64,000 nt of DNA from Nonlabens spongiae (GCF_002117125.1 NZ_CP019344.1:3162501-3226500); one strand, 5' to 3'. Positions 54,301-62,341 are shown, numbered from the stretch's first letter. Program-made: numbers and translations. The notes: a model not told the origin generated them from the letters alone.

Positions 54301-55074
54301 AAGAATAAGGATTGAGATCGTGCCCCAAACCACGCGATTCCATAATACCATACCGCTGAACGGCAGCATGCGCTCATTTTGTTCTGCTGGTGTCCAGTAC
54401 TCAATACTCTCTGAAATTGCGATGTTACCTAAGGGGTCTGCTAGAGATAGCCAGAAAGGATCATCTACCTGATCTGCATAAGAGGTCGTCACCAGTTGAA
54501 TAATGATCAAAGTAAGCACCGTCATAAAGCCGATATTCATGTTGCGTGTAAATACGGTTATCGCAAACACGATCGCACTGTAAAAAATCAGATTGGGAAC
54601 CGTGATTAGTACAAAGGGCTGTAAGTAATTCCACAACTTGAATGGACCAAAAAGTTCCGGGTTGTGGCCTGGTAGGTACCCACCTATGAGTAAACCCAAA
54701 ATGAGCGCTAGAATCATTAAAATGTTTACGCTGAGTCCAGCGGTAAATTTGGCTAGCAGGTACTCAGTTTTTTTAATTGGGTATGAGTAAAGGACATTGT
54801 GCATGTTGTTTTTAAAATCCCTATGAATAGTTGATCCAGTAAAAGTTGGTATCATGAGATAGCAAAACAACGCAAGCTGTGCTATACGTCCAGAAATGGT
54901 ATAGGCGCTATTGAGGTAAGAATTACTAGTGACGGTTACGTTATTGCTGTCAAAAACGCCTGCGGCTACTGCCATAACCAATCCCCCAAGTAAAAAGAAA
55001 ATACTTAAAAAAACGTAGAAAATGGGTTTCTTGAGCCAAGTCTTGAACTCATGAGAAAATATAGTTGTGAACAT
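51388..55074 (-). CDS. ABC permease fused to an M1-family metallopeptidase
   Basis: A 1228-aa fusion. Residues about 1-600 contain two ABC-2-type permease blocks, each with about six helices (for example VLYSYPIKKTEYLLAKFTAGL and VDVTPTKNWVFLISKLFAL). The C-terminal half is an M1 aminopeptidase-like domain with HELAHQWW at 939-946 and the third zinc ligand Glu963 in LLSESMSEY. The gene lies 3 bp downstream of the ABC ATPase gene, so ATPase and permease make one complex with the peptidase in the periplasm. A palindrome copy (53371-53386) encodes RFAFAKART in the linker after the last helix of the membrane part. Substrate unknown. Confidence 0.92.
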   Translation of the reverse strand: MFTTIFSHEFKTWLKKPIFYVFLSIFFLLGGLVMAVAAGVFDSNNVTVTSNSYLNSAYTISGRIAQLALFCYLMIPTFTGSTIHRDFKNNMHNVLYSYPIKKTEYLLAKFTAGLSVNILMILALILGLLIGGYLPGHNPELFGPFKLWNYLQPFVLITVPNLIFYSAIVFAITVFTRNMNIGFMTVLTLIIIQLVTTSYADQVDDPFWLSLADPLGNIAISESIEYWTPAEQNERMLPFSGMVLWNRVVWGTISILILALVIWRFNFAQNAISLFKKKKSKSLFKENFSGIQSVVLPKVKTDFSLRGQLSALWTLTKSDVRYIILGWPFIIIGFLSMVLTLVIMFNSGLIFGTAILPKTWVMMSAQGSVYILLFTYLLIFLYSGFLMDRARAAHIHQIVDVTPTKNWVFLISKLFALIIMVAVMQTLLICCGIGFQTISSFYDYQIDLYLFQGYLVNTWKYVPWIFMALLIHTLIKNKWLGLAVLLIIGIAVPLLTGAIGVTQAIYDFNSIIEPSASDFDGYGAALTAYYTYRVYWILFGIVLLCIALAFYRRGMGKGVMERFAFAKARTTPTPLITAGTCLVLFLSLGGFIWKINNVDNERLTGKEREELRVNAERELGRFADAPQPRIVAVKTYMDLFTDERNFKAGATYTMVNLTDVAIDTLHVNLNNYPIEITMDRDSEVVYENEDYDYRMYAFEQAMMPGDTLIFEFDMHNKPNKFLDNNSPVNQNGTFLNNSIFPSIGYSDAFEIRDPKLRDKYDLPQKDRMPSPLAVGVRDDNYIGGSSDWIDFEATMSTSLDQIAIAPGYLIREWEEDGRKYFHYKMDSKMLNFYSFMSGRYDVKKEVHNGVNLEIYHHPDHTYNLDRMMIGLREGLDYYGTNYTPYQHRQARIIEFPKDFGSFAQAFANTIPFSEGVGFIADVDDEDDEAVDYSLAITAHELAHQWWAHQVIGANAKGATLLSESMSEYSSLKVLEKVYGKNQMRVFLKDALDQYLSGRSNERIKENPLMYNENQPYIHYRKGSVVLYAMSDYIGENVFNGVAKRFAEKYQFKGAPYPTSIEFVEDLRAATPDSLQYLIKDMFETITLYDNSVENATYQKIDDGKYSVSLEAIVRKYRTDSKGKKRYAGEAGDSLLLVQKKDTLVSLPLADYIEVGVFGKEDEETGENKVLSLRKFKISDIENNFRIIVDEEPVEAGVDPYNKLIDRKSNDNRKNVKLKEEEEIVQAKE
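53371..53386. repeat. Dispersed palindrome, full copy inside the ABC-M1 gene
   Basis: CGCTTTCGCGAAAGCG; AFAKA on the minus strand, in a linker. Confidence 0.92.
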
Positions 55075-55077
55075 GTA

Positions 55078-55977
55078 TTAGGCGATTTGTAGGTTTTCTA
55101 CTGGCTCATTTCGGTTAAGCGTGGTAAAGTAAACGTCCTCAAGCGTTGCAGGCGTAGGTTGAAAGCCTGAGCCGGGAATCTCATCTCCATAAACGCGCAC
55201 GATGAGGTTGTTATCCTCATTATAGCTGGAGGAAATCACATCGTATTGGGACTGAATGTCCTCGGCTTGCTCGCGACTAACGGTTATAGACCATACCTTG
55301 TTCTCTAGGATCTTGACCATTTGTTTTGGGGTACTCTGCGATAGAATCTTACCACCATTTAAGATCGCCATGTCTGTACAAAGTTCCTTTACATCGTCTA
55401 CGATGTGGGTGGAGAAAATCACGATATGGTTAGTCCCTATTTCCCTGAGAACGTTGAGAAAACGGTGGCGTTCTGCGGGATCAAGACCAGCGGTAGGTTC
55501 ATCCACGATGATCAGTTTAGGGTTGTTCAAGAGTAATTGAGCAATGCCAAATCGTTGTTTCATCCCTCCAGAATAACCGGCTACGTGTTTGTTGCGCACC
55601 TCGCTCAAATTTGTCACTTCAAGTGCCTTGTCCACGATGGCATTACGGTCAGATTTTTTGCTGATCCCTTTGAGGCTGGCAAAATAATGCAAGAGGTCGT
55701 GTGCACTCATTTTAGGATATACCCCAAACTCTTGCGGTAAATATCCCAAGGTCTTACGGAATTCAATCTTATCATTAAGCACATCGATATCGTTGAAATG
55801 AATGCTCCCTGAATCTGGAGCTTGTAAGGTGGCAATGGTTCTCATAAGTGAGGATTTTCCGGCACCGTTAGGTCCTAGCAGTCCAAACATTCCTGCTTTT
55901 ATATCAATGGTAACATCGTCCAAGGCTTTTACACCGTTAGGGTAGGTCTTGGACACGTTGTTGAGGCTTAAGATCAT
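55078..55977 (-). CDS. ABC transporter ATP-binding protein
   Basis: A 299-aa ABC ATPase: Walker A GPNGAGKS at 35-42, Q-loop GYLPQEFGVYP, signature YSGGMKQR, Walker B LIIVDEPTAGLD and switch His in FSTHIVDD. A 70-residue C-terminal extension follows the NBD. Partner of the permease-M1 fusion encoded 3 bp downstream. Confidence 0.95.
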   Translation of the reverse strand: MILSLNNVSKTYPNGVKALDDVTIDIKAGMFGLLGPNGAGKSSLMRTIATLQAPDSGSIHFNDIDVLNDKIEFRKTLGYLPQEFGVYPKMSAHDLLHYFASLKGISKKSDRNAIVDKALEVTNLSEVRNKHVAGYSGGMKQRFGIAQLLLNNPKLIIVDEPTAGLDPAERHRFLNVLREIGTNHIVIFSTHIVDDVKELCTDMAILNGGKILSQSTPKQMVKILENKVWSITVSREQAEDIQSQYDVISSSYNEDNNLIVRVYGDEIPGSGFQPTPATLEDVYFTTLNRNEPVENLQIA

Positions 55978-56065
55978 GATTGTATTGTATTTTGAGTGTT
56001 AGTGATTAATAAGACTGAAATGTTACAGATTCTTATAGATTTGTGAAATAGGTTAATTTACCATC

Positions 56066-57778
56066 GTGCTCGTTGTCCTTTTTTATTTTCTTACTTGCAT
56101 TCTTTTGTCTTACGGACATGGGCTTTTGTGGAAGCGATTACTCCAAGTGCAGCGCATTGAATTTACCTTGATTTGTTTCTTGGGTTTGTTTGGGATTCAA
56201 GTGGTTTCCACGGTCTGGAGTTTTTTCTATGACTTGTCCCTGGTGTGGAGTATTTTTCTAATTCTCACAGCGCTTTCTGGTTATACTATCAGACTTGTAA
56301 ATGGCTCGAGTGAAACATTTTTCTTAAGTCAATACTTAGCTTTCTCAAAAACCATCTTTTCTACCATTCCAATAGTGATATTCGCTTTGGTAGGTTTGAG
56401 TATTGCCTATGTGAGTTCTGGAGCTCCTTATTTTATAGATAATGACAGTTACTATATTCAGACGATAAAGTGGCTGGATGAGTACGGTCTGGTGAAAGGC
56501 TTATCTAATTTACATCCCTTTCTATCTCAGCAAAGCGGGTTTCACATTCTGCAATCTGCGCTTAATTTTGATTACTTCTATAGCAGGTTTAACGATCTGT
56601 CGGGAGTTTACTTACTGTTGGGATTTCTTTGGAGTTTGAGCGGTTCTAGAGATTGGAATCCGTCTGAAGTATATCGCAAAAGTTTTGCGGTGCTTTTCGG
56701 TTTGGGATATTTGTTTGCCTCTGCGCCTAGTCCAGATCTGCCAGTTTTTGTGCTGACTTACATCGTGATTTATTATTTCTTGAGATTGTACGATAAGTAT
56801 GATCGTCACCTATGGTCCTTGCTGACGTGTCTCATTCTCCAAGTGATTTTATTCAAGGTAATCGCTGCGTTGTTGATTTTATTACCTGTGATACTCATCG
56901 CAAGATCTAAATTTTGGAAAAGCAAATCGGTTGTAGTAGCGATTTCCTTAGGATTACTTTTTGCGATTTTTTACATCGCAAAATCCTATGTAGTTTCCGG
57001 TCTACCTCTGTATCCGCTTACTGCGTGGTCACCACTAGAACCTGATTGGCAATGGCCGCAAGAATTGGCAGACTTGTACACAAAACTTACCGAGAGCCAG
57101 AGCTATGGTGTCTATTATAAAAACTTATCAGATCTAAGCTTCTGGGGTAAATTTCAATTATGGGTCAATCATGCAGGAATGGAAGGTTGGTTCAACAAAC
57201 TGACGCTTTTCTGCTTGATTTTACAGGTTCTCGCTCTATTTCTGCCACGCATTCCTGGAAAAATAAAATGGATACTTAGCATTTGTCTATTGCAAAGTGC
57301 GATTCTATTTTTAACGGCGCCACAATTCCGGTTTTTTGCTGGAATTTTAATTCCGAGTACGTTGCTCGGTATTATTCATTGTGTAAAGCCCCATAGATGG
57401 GTAGTAGTTTCAACAGTTTCTACAGCGATTATCGCTGGATTTGTATTTGCGGTTTTAGGTACTCTGAGAAACCCATTTACGGATAATGCATTGATGAGAA
57501 ATGATACAGTAGAAACTAGCCACTTTGTTTCTCCCTTACCAAATGCTCGTAAAGAAGTGGATGGAGTGTTACGCTTTCGCGATCCCGATAGCTATCGGGA
57601 CGGACTAAAACACCACCATGCAGAAAATGAAGATTTTATCTTTGCCACCTACGACCTCCCGTTACCAGCCGCTCAAACAGAACTCCTAGACTGGATCGAA
57701 AATGAATATAATATCAAGGTCGTTCAAAGATCAGAGGATTTGAAAGATGGTTTTAAGGTTATTTATATAAATAGGTAA
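56066..57778 (+). CDS. Large polytopic membrane protein, LIC_10190-like
   Basis: A 570-aa integral membrane protein from a GTG start, with about 12 hydrophobic helices and a soluble C-terminal tail of about 90 residues. Segments such as APYFIDNDSYYIQTIKWLDEYG, GLSNLHPFLSQQSGFHILQSA and SGLPLYPLTAW resemble the LIC_10190 membrane family, GT-C-like glycosyltransferase-type proteins, from memory. Role in glycan assembly is inferred only from fold type. A hybrid repeat (57572-57600) has entered the tail and encodes RFRDPDSYRDG. Confidence 0.65.
   Translation: MLVVLFYFLTCILLSYGHGLLWKRLLQVQRIEFTLICFLGLFGIQVVSTVWSFFYDLSLVWSIFLILTALSGYTIRLVNGSSETFFLSQYLAFSKTIFSTIPIVIFALVGLSIAYVSSGAPYFIDNDSYYIQTIKWLDEYGLVKGLSNLHPFLSQQSGFHILQSALNFDYFYSRFNDLSGVYLLLGFLWSLSGSRDWNPSEVYRKSFAVLFGLGYLFASAPSPDLPVFVLTYIVIYYFLRLYDKYDRHLWSLLTCLILQVILFKVIAALLILLPVILIARSKFWKSKSVVVAISLGLLFAIFYIAKSYVVSGLPLYPLTAWSPLEPDWQWPQELADLYTKLTESQSYGVYYKNLSDLSFWGKFQLWVNHAGMEGWFNKLTLFCLILQVLALFLPRIPGKIKWILSICLLQSAILFLTAPQFRFFAGILIPSTLLGIIHCVKPHRWVVVSTVSTAIIAGFVFAVLGTLRNPFTDNALMRNDTVETSHFVSPLPNARKEVDGVLRFRDPDSYRDGLKHHHAENEDFIFATYDLPLPAAQTELLDWIENEYNIKVVQRSEDLKDGFKVIYINR
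57572..57600. repeat. Hybrid repeat: half palindrome joined to a second palindrome
   Basis: CGCTTTCGCG (57572-57581) is followed at once by the perfect 18-bp palindrome TCCCGATAGCTATCGGGA (57583-57600), in frame within the coding sequence. Confidence 0.75.
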
Positions 57779-57828
57779 CTAAATGTTGCTGTCGATTGGG
57801 TTTTCCTCATCTTCAAATCCCATTCGGG

Positions 57829-57882
57829 CTTTGAGAGCCTCAGCCCTCGAGAATTGGCTGGTGAGTCCTGAGGTTCTCAAAG
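57829..57882. repeat. Intergenic long imperfect palindrome (REP-like)
   Basis: Arms CTTTGAGAGCCTCAG and CTGAGGTTCTCAAAG (15 bp, one G-T pair) around a 24-nt centre that holds a further CAGCC / GGCTG pairing. It lies between convergent genes; no clean T run follows on either strand. Confidence 0.6.
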
Positions 57883-57901
57883 GGCGGGTCTAAATAATCT
57901 A

Positions 57902-58327
57902 TCACAGATCATCGACATACTCAAAACCCTGCTCGCCTTTGCGTAGTTGCACTTTGTCAAAAAATTGATGGATGTTCTTTTTATCGGCTTTGACTTTCAC
58001 AAAATAATTGTCTTTATAAACGCTGTATTCTTGAGCGCGACCCTTGTAAATGGTGAGTTTGTAGAATGGAATGGGCAATGCATAGGTTTCCAAAAGAGAA
58101 CGGAATCGCACGATGATTCCCTTTTCTCTAATCTCAATGTTGCAGGTGTTCGCATTTATGTCCAGAACCATCAAATTGTGGATATGAATGCTGGAGGCGG
58201 TAATGTACAGTTTAGGCGATCCAGAACCCTTGAGTTTCCAGCGCTCCCGTAAAGTCAACTGATTGCCTACGAGCTCTTTGATCTCACGATCAATTTTACG
58301 GTCGTTATAGGAAACATTGTAAAGCAT
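57902..58327 (-). CDS. Conserved flavobacterial hypothetical protein (141 aa)
   Basis: A 141-aa soluble protein with no signal peptide. It contains alternating beta strands that suggest a PH-like or beta-sandwich fold (KLYITASSIHIHNLMVLDIN, GIIVRFRSLLETYALPI). I remember close homologues across Flavobacteriaceae, all without function. Convergent with the LIC_10190-like gene. Confidence 0.75.
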   Translation of the reverse strand: MLYNVSYNDRKIDREIKELVGNQLTLRERWKLKGSGSPKLYITASSIHIHNLMVLDINANTCNIEIREKGIIVRFRSLLETYALPIPFYKLTIYKGRAQEYSVYKDNYFVKVKADKKNIHQFFDKVQLRKGEQGFEYVDDL

Positions 58328-58519
58328 ACCCTAAAATTAATGTTTAAGTAGGTTTGTTGCTCATTTACTTTCATAAGGTGGGGTTAATATATTCAAATGC
58401 AGAATTGTGAACAAAGAGATTCTATGTTTCAACTTCCCAGCTCCAAAACGTAGAATTTAAGTTGCCAGTTTTCCTAATCTACTATTCTGAATTCGTATTC
58501 TGAATTCTTAATTGGTAAC

Positions 58520-58527
58520 TATCTTTG
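58520..58527 (+). promoter_or_regulatory. -7 box of argS
   Basis: TATCTTTG, full TAnnTTTG match, 18 bp before the ATG. Confidence 0.6.
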
Positions 58528-58545
58528 CCGATTAAATTTTTAGTC

Positions 58546-60330
58546 ATGGAATTGTTGCAGCAACTGGAGAAAGAAACGATCAAAGCCGTAAAAAAAATCT
58601 ATGATGTGGAGCTTCCAAATGTGGAGATTTCGCAAACCAGAAAAGATCAAAATGGCGATTACACGATCATGGTTTTTCCCATGCTGCGTCATATCAAGGG
58701 CAATCCAGCGGCAATAGGTCAAGCGATAGGAGAGGAGATTCAAAACACAACAAATTTGCTATCTAGCATTGAAGTGATAAAAGGTTTTCTCAATGTAACG
58801 ATCAGTCATCAAACGATTCTCAGTGATTTCGACACTATTCTGGATGATGCATCTTATGGTTTCAAGGCTGTAGACGCTGATCAGGCTGGAGTAATGGTGG
58901 AATACAGTTCGCCGAACACTAACAAACCCCTTCACCTAGGTCATGTACGTAACAATCTCCTAGGCTATAGTGTCGCTCAAATTATTGAAGCTACTGGTCG
59001 CGAGGTCAATAAAACGCAGATCATCAACGATCGTGGAATTCATATTTGCAAATCCATGGTGGCTTGGCAGAAATTTGGCGAAGGTGCCTCTCCAGAGTCT
59101 GCGGGTAAAAAGGGCGATAAGTTGGTAGGTGACTATTACGTAAAGTTCGATCAAGAGTACAAGAAACAAATCAACGAGTTAGTTCAAAATGGAACCGAGA
59201 AAAGCGTAGCGGAAAAACAAGCTCCGATTTTTGTTGAAGCTCAAGAAACACTCAGAAAATGGGAGCAAAACGACCCAGAAACCGTTGGGCTCTGGAAAAA
59301 AATGAATGGATGGGTGTACGAAGGCTTTGATGTGACTTATAAAAACCTAGGAGTCGATTTTGACAGTCTTTATTATGAAAGCGACACGTATTTGCTTGGT
59401 AAACACATCATTGCTGATGGGCTAGACAGAGGTGTTTTTGAGAAAGATCCTGATGGCTCGGTTTGGATAGATCTTACTGATGAAGGACTTGATCGCAAGC
59501 TTGTTTTACGTAGCGATGGGACTGCAGTTTACATGACTCAAGACATTGGGACAGCAATACAACGAGTGAAGGATCACCACATTGATTCTATGGTTTATAC
59601 TGTAGGGAATGAACAAGATTATCACTTTAAAGTATTGTTTCTGATTCTCAAGAAACTGGGCTACGAATGGGCAGAAAACCTATACCACCTAAGTTATGGT
59701 ATGGTTGAGTTGCCTTCTGGAAAAATGAAATCCCGAGAAGGAACTGTGGTAGATGCAGATGATTTGATGGAAGAAATGACCGAGACCGCTAAAAAGATTG
59801 CGCAAGAGCAAGGTAAGTTAGATGGTCTCGATGATGATGAGAAAGAACGACTTTACAAAATGATTGGATTGGGTGCTTTGAAGTACTTTATGCTTAAAGT
59901 AGACCCCAAGAAGAACATGATGTTCAACCCAGAAGAATCGGTCGATTTTCAAGGGAATACTGGGCCGTTTATTCAATACACCCACGCGAGGATCAAATCC
60001 ATTCTCAAAAAATCTGGTTTTGATGATGGGAGTCTAAACGCCAGCACAGAAATTGAAATTACTGATAAGGATACATCTGTGATCAAGCAACTTCAAGCTT
60101 TTCCAGAAGTGGTTCAAAATGCCGCCGATAAATACAGTCCGGCGCTGATTGCCAATTACGTTTACGACCTCGTGAAAGAATTCAACAGTTTCTACCAGAA
60201 TGTTCCTAAGATTGTAGAAGAAGAAAACTCAGATTTGAAAAAATTCAGGTTGCTCCTTTGCTACAAAACGGCTGAAGTGGTGAAATCGGCTTGTGGCCTG
60301 CTGGGTATTGAGGTGCCGGAGCAGATGTAG
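58546..60330 (+). CDS. argS: Arginyl-tRNA synthetase
   Basis: 594 aa from the ATG at 58546; an in-frame TTG upstream overlaps the -7 box and is not the start. Class I synthetase: N-terminal Add1 domain, SSPNTNKPLHLGHVRNN with the HIGH-type motif HLGH, the ArgRS segment YVVGNEQDYHF-like TVGNEQDYHFKVLF, KMKSREGT replacing KMSKS, and the helical anticodon-binding domain with LLCYKTAEVVKSACGLLGI at the end. Charges tRNA-Arg in the cytoplasm. Confidence 0.97.
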   Translation: MELLQQLEKETIKAVKKIYDVELPNVEISQTRKDQNGDYTIMVFPMLRHIKGNPAAIGQAIGEEIQNTTNLLSSIEVIKGFLNVTISHQTILSDFDTILDDASYGFKAVDADQAGVMVEYSSPNTNKPLHLGHVRNNLLGYSVAQIIEATGREVNKTQIINDRGIHICKSMVAWQKFGEGASPESAGKKGDKLVGDYYVKFDQEYKKQINELVQNGTEKSVAEKQAPIFVEAQETLRKWEQNDPETVGLWKKMNGWVYEGFDVTYKNLGVDFDSLYYESDTYLLGKHIIADGLDRGVFEKDPDGSVWIDLTDEGLDRKLVLRSDGTAVYMTQDIGTAIQRVKDHHIDSMVYTVGNEQDYHFKVLFLILKKLGYEWAENLYHLSYGMVELPSGKMKSREGTVVDADDLMEEMTETAKKIAQEQGKLDGLDDDEKERLYKMIGLGALKYFMLKVDPKKNMMFNPEESVDFQGNTGPFIQYTHARIKSILKKSGFDDGSLNASTEIEITDKDTSVIKQLQAFPEVVQNAADKYSPALIANYVYDLVKEFNSFYQNVPKIVEEENSDLKKFRLLLCYKTAEVVKSACGLLGIEVPEQM

Positions 60331-60332
60331 AA

Positions 60333-60636
60333 TTATTTTCTGGTAATTGATATTTTTGGATTCTGCTTTGTATGTAAAACAGCGAGTATTATTATTTTGT
60401 TTTCAAATTTTTTATGCTGATAGTAAATAGCATAGGGAAATCTTTCGGTTAATCGCAACCTGACCTTTCTGTAACGTTTTTGAAAAAGCAACGGATTTTC
60501 AGAAATCAGATCCATCTGGAGGTTGATTTCTTGTAAAAAATCCAATTTTTAGAGCTTCATTGATTTTTCCATACCAATCCAACGCTTCCTGAATATCTTC
60601 AAAAGCTTCTGGAAGTAATTTAACTTTTAGCCTCAA
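60333..60636 (-). pseudogene. RelE/ParE-type toxin gene with a frameshift at a poly-A/T tract
   Basis: The 5' part starts at a TTG (60636) overlapping the antitoxin stop and encodes LRLKVKLLPEAFEDIQEALD, then runs out of frame at a TGA (60499-60501). The 3' part, one frame over, encodes the rest of a ParE-like toxin (LQEINLQMDLISENPLLF, RLTERFPYAIYY, ILAVLHTKQNP). The switch falls at the six-T run (A6 at 60535-60540 on the plus strand). Removing one T restores a single frame (KIGFLQEINL). As given, no complete toxin can be made unless slippage occurs. Confidence 0.78.
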
Positions 60637-60860
60637 GCAAATTTAGTTTTCACCTCTTCCCAATCTAATAGTTGCGTCGATCCGCCATTCAATTTTGACA
60701 AACGTTCATCCAAAATAGCTTTATGTTCTACGCTTACGGAAAAAGTTTGATAAACTGCAGAGTGTTCGCTTAAGATATTTTCAATTTTGCCTAAAACTTT
60801 TTCATCCTTTATAGACTTGAGTTGATTGATTAATCGCGTTCTCCGTTCTTCTAGATTCAT
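60633..60860 (-). CDS. Antitoxin of a ParE-type module (addiction-module component-like)
   Basis: A 75-aa protein with a helical N-terminus (LEERRTRLINQLKSIKDEKVLGKIENIL) and a C-terminal segment LDERLSKLNGGSTQLLDWEEVKTKF, the pattern of addiction-module antitoxins that wrap around ParE/RelE toxins. It overlaps the toxin start by 3 bp. With the toxin frameshifted it is an orphan antitoxin or part of a phase-variable pair. Confidence 0.75.
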   Translation of the reverse strand: MNLEERRTRLINQLKSIKDEKVLGKIENILSEHSAVYQTFSVSVEHKAILDERLSKLNGGSTQLLDWEEVKTKFA

Positions 60861-60869
60861 GTCATCAAT

Positions 60870-61418
60870 TTACAAATTTTCTTGCTCACCCAGATGAATC
60901 ATCGCAAAAACTGCGTAGTTGATCATGTCTTGATAATTGGCATCAAGGCCTTCAGAAACTAATGTTTTACCATCGTTATCTTCAATTTGCTTCACACGCA
61001 GCAGCTTTTGAAGAATTAGGTCGGTAAGCGAACTCACGCGCATTTCTCTCCAGGCCTCGCCATAATCATGATTTTTGTCGAGCATGAGTTGCTTGGTATT
61101 GGCAACTTCGAGATCATAATGATCTAGGGCAACTTCAAGATTCATGTCAGGTTGATCTACAACACCATGCTGCAATTGGATCAAAGCCATGATGCTGTAA
61201 TTGATAATTCCTATGAACTCACTTTCTTGTCCTTCATCCACTCGAGTTTCTGACAGCGTTTGTAAACTACGTATACGTTGCGCCTTTATAAAGATTTGAT
61301 CAGTAAGTGATGGTAGTCTCAAAATGCGCCAGGCACTTCCGTAATCTTTCATTTTTTTGAAAAATAGCTCACGACAGCGAGCGATCACAGCGTCATATTG
61401 CTCTACGGTATTGGACAT
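60870..61418 (-). CDS. DUF1599 protein
   Basis: A 182-aa cytoplasmic protein with two similar halves: KKMKDYGSAWRILRLPSLTDQIFIK and DKNHDYGEAWREMRVSSLTDLILQK, each followed by a helix ending in an INY(S/A) segment. Duplicated DUF1599 architecture, standard in Bacteroidetes; function unknown. Divergent from folP across 50 bp, an arrangement I recall as conserved in the group. Confidence 0.92.
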   Translation of the reverse strand: MSNTVEQYDAVIARCRELFFKKMKDYGSAWRILRLPSLTDQIFIKAQRIRSLQTLSETRVDEGQESEFIGIINYSIMALIQLQHGVVDQPDMNLEVALDHYDLEVANTKQLMLDKNHDYGEAWREMRVSSLTDLILQKLLRVKQIEDNDGKTLVSEGLDANYQDMINYAVFAMIHLGEQENL

Positions 61419-61426
61419 GTGCGGTC

Positions 61427-61434
61427 TAATTTTG
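61427..61434 (+). promoter_or_regulatory. -7 box of folP
   Basis: TAATTTTG, TAnnTTTG match, 34 bp before the ATG. Confidence 0.45.
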
Positions 61435-61468
61435 CGTAAATTTCGGTTTTCTTGATCAAATACACCGC

Positions 61469-62302
61469 ATGATGAGCTCGCTTAATATTAACGGTAAACT
61501 TCTGGATCTGCAAATCCCTGTCGTGATGGGAATTATTAATTGTACCCCAGACTCCTTTTATGATGGAGGAGCAACCTTGACGGTGGACCATGCTTTGCGT
61601 CAAACAGAAAAAATGATCCATGAAGGAGCAAAAATTATTGATGTAGGCGGTTATAGCAGTAGACCCGACGGGCAGGATATTTCGGTAGAGGAAGAAAAAA
61701 GTCGCGTTCTTCCCGTTATTGAAGCCATTGCAAAACGGTTTGAAGTAGGGCTGAGTTGTGATAGCTTTCGCGAAAGCGTAATAACACAAGCCCTATCCCA
61801 CGGTGCAAACATCGTGAATGACATAAGCGCTGGTAAACTGGACGAGGAGATGCTGGAAACGGTGGGAAGCGCTCAAGTACCTTATATCATGATGCACATG
61901 AGGGGAACGCCTCAGACCATGAAATCTTTGACCAATTATGAAAATCTCATCACCGATATCAATCTGTACTTCTCTAAACGTATCGCGGCCGCTCGGTCTC
62001 ATGGAATCAATGATATTGTGATCGATGCTGGTTTTGGGTTTGCAAAAACGGTAGAACAAAATTATGAATTACTCAAAAAAATGAATCTGCTTAAAGCTCA
62101 TGACGTTCCCATTCTCGCAGGCTTGTCCAGAAAATCCATGATATATAAGACGCTTGGGATTGAGGCAAAAGATGCGCTGAATGGAACCACCGCGCTTCAT
62201 ATGGTGGCACTTCAAAAGGGTGCTTCTATATTAAGAGTTCATGATGTGAAAGAAGCGGTGGAGACCATTCAGCTTTTTCAGGCTCTTCAAAAATATGCCT
62301 AA
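61469..62302 (+). CDS. folP: Dihydropteroate synthase
   Basis: A 277-aa TIM-barrel enzyme that joins p-aminobenzoate to dihydropterin pyrophosphate in folate synthesis. Signatures: GIINCTPDSFYDGG, IDVGGYSSRPDG, VNDISAG, MHMRGTPQTM, DAGFGFAK and AGLSRKSMI. It is followed by cdaA after 76 bp. A palindrome copy (61764-61778) encodes SFRESV right after CD in the LSCDSF strand. Confidence 0.96.
   Translation: MMSSLNINGKLLDLQIPVVMGIINCTPDSFYDGGATLTVDHALRQTEKMIHEGAKIIDVGGYSSRPDGQDISVEEEKSRVLPVIEAIAKRFEVGLSCDSFRESVITQALSHGANIVNDISAGKLDEEMLETVGSAQVPYIMMHMRGTPQTMKSLTNYENLITDINLYFSKRIAAARSHGINDIVIDAGFGFAKTVEQNYELLKKMNLLKAHDVPILAGLSRKSMIYKTLGIEAKDALNGTTALHMVALQKGASILRVHDVKEAVETIQLFQALQKYA
61764..61778. 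repeat. Dispersed palindrome, 15-bp copy inside folP
   Basis: GCTTTCGCGAAAGCG encoding SFRES. Confidence 0.9.
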
Positions 62303-62341
62303 ATGCCAATGTAGTGGCCAGTATTTCTTAGAAATACGGCA

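Noticed and set aside
58484..58507. Direct repeat ATTCTGAATTC twice before argS
   Set aside because: Short AT-rich duplication next to the promoter; no sign of an operator dyad shared with another gene.
61403..61789. 128-codon minus-strand frame opposite the start of folP
   Set aside because: It lies opposite a clear dihydropteroate synthase and contains AFAKA only because of the palindrome.
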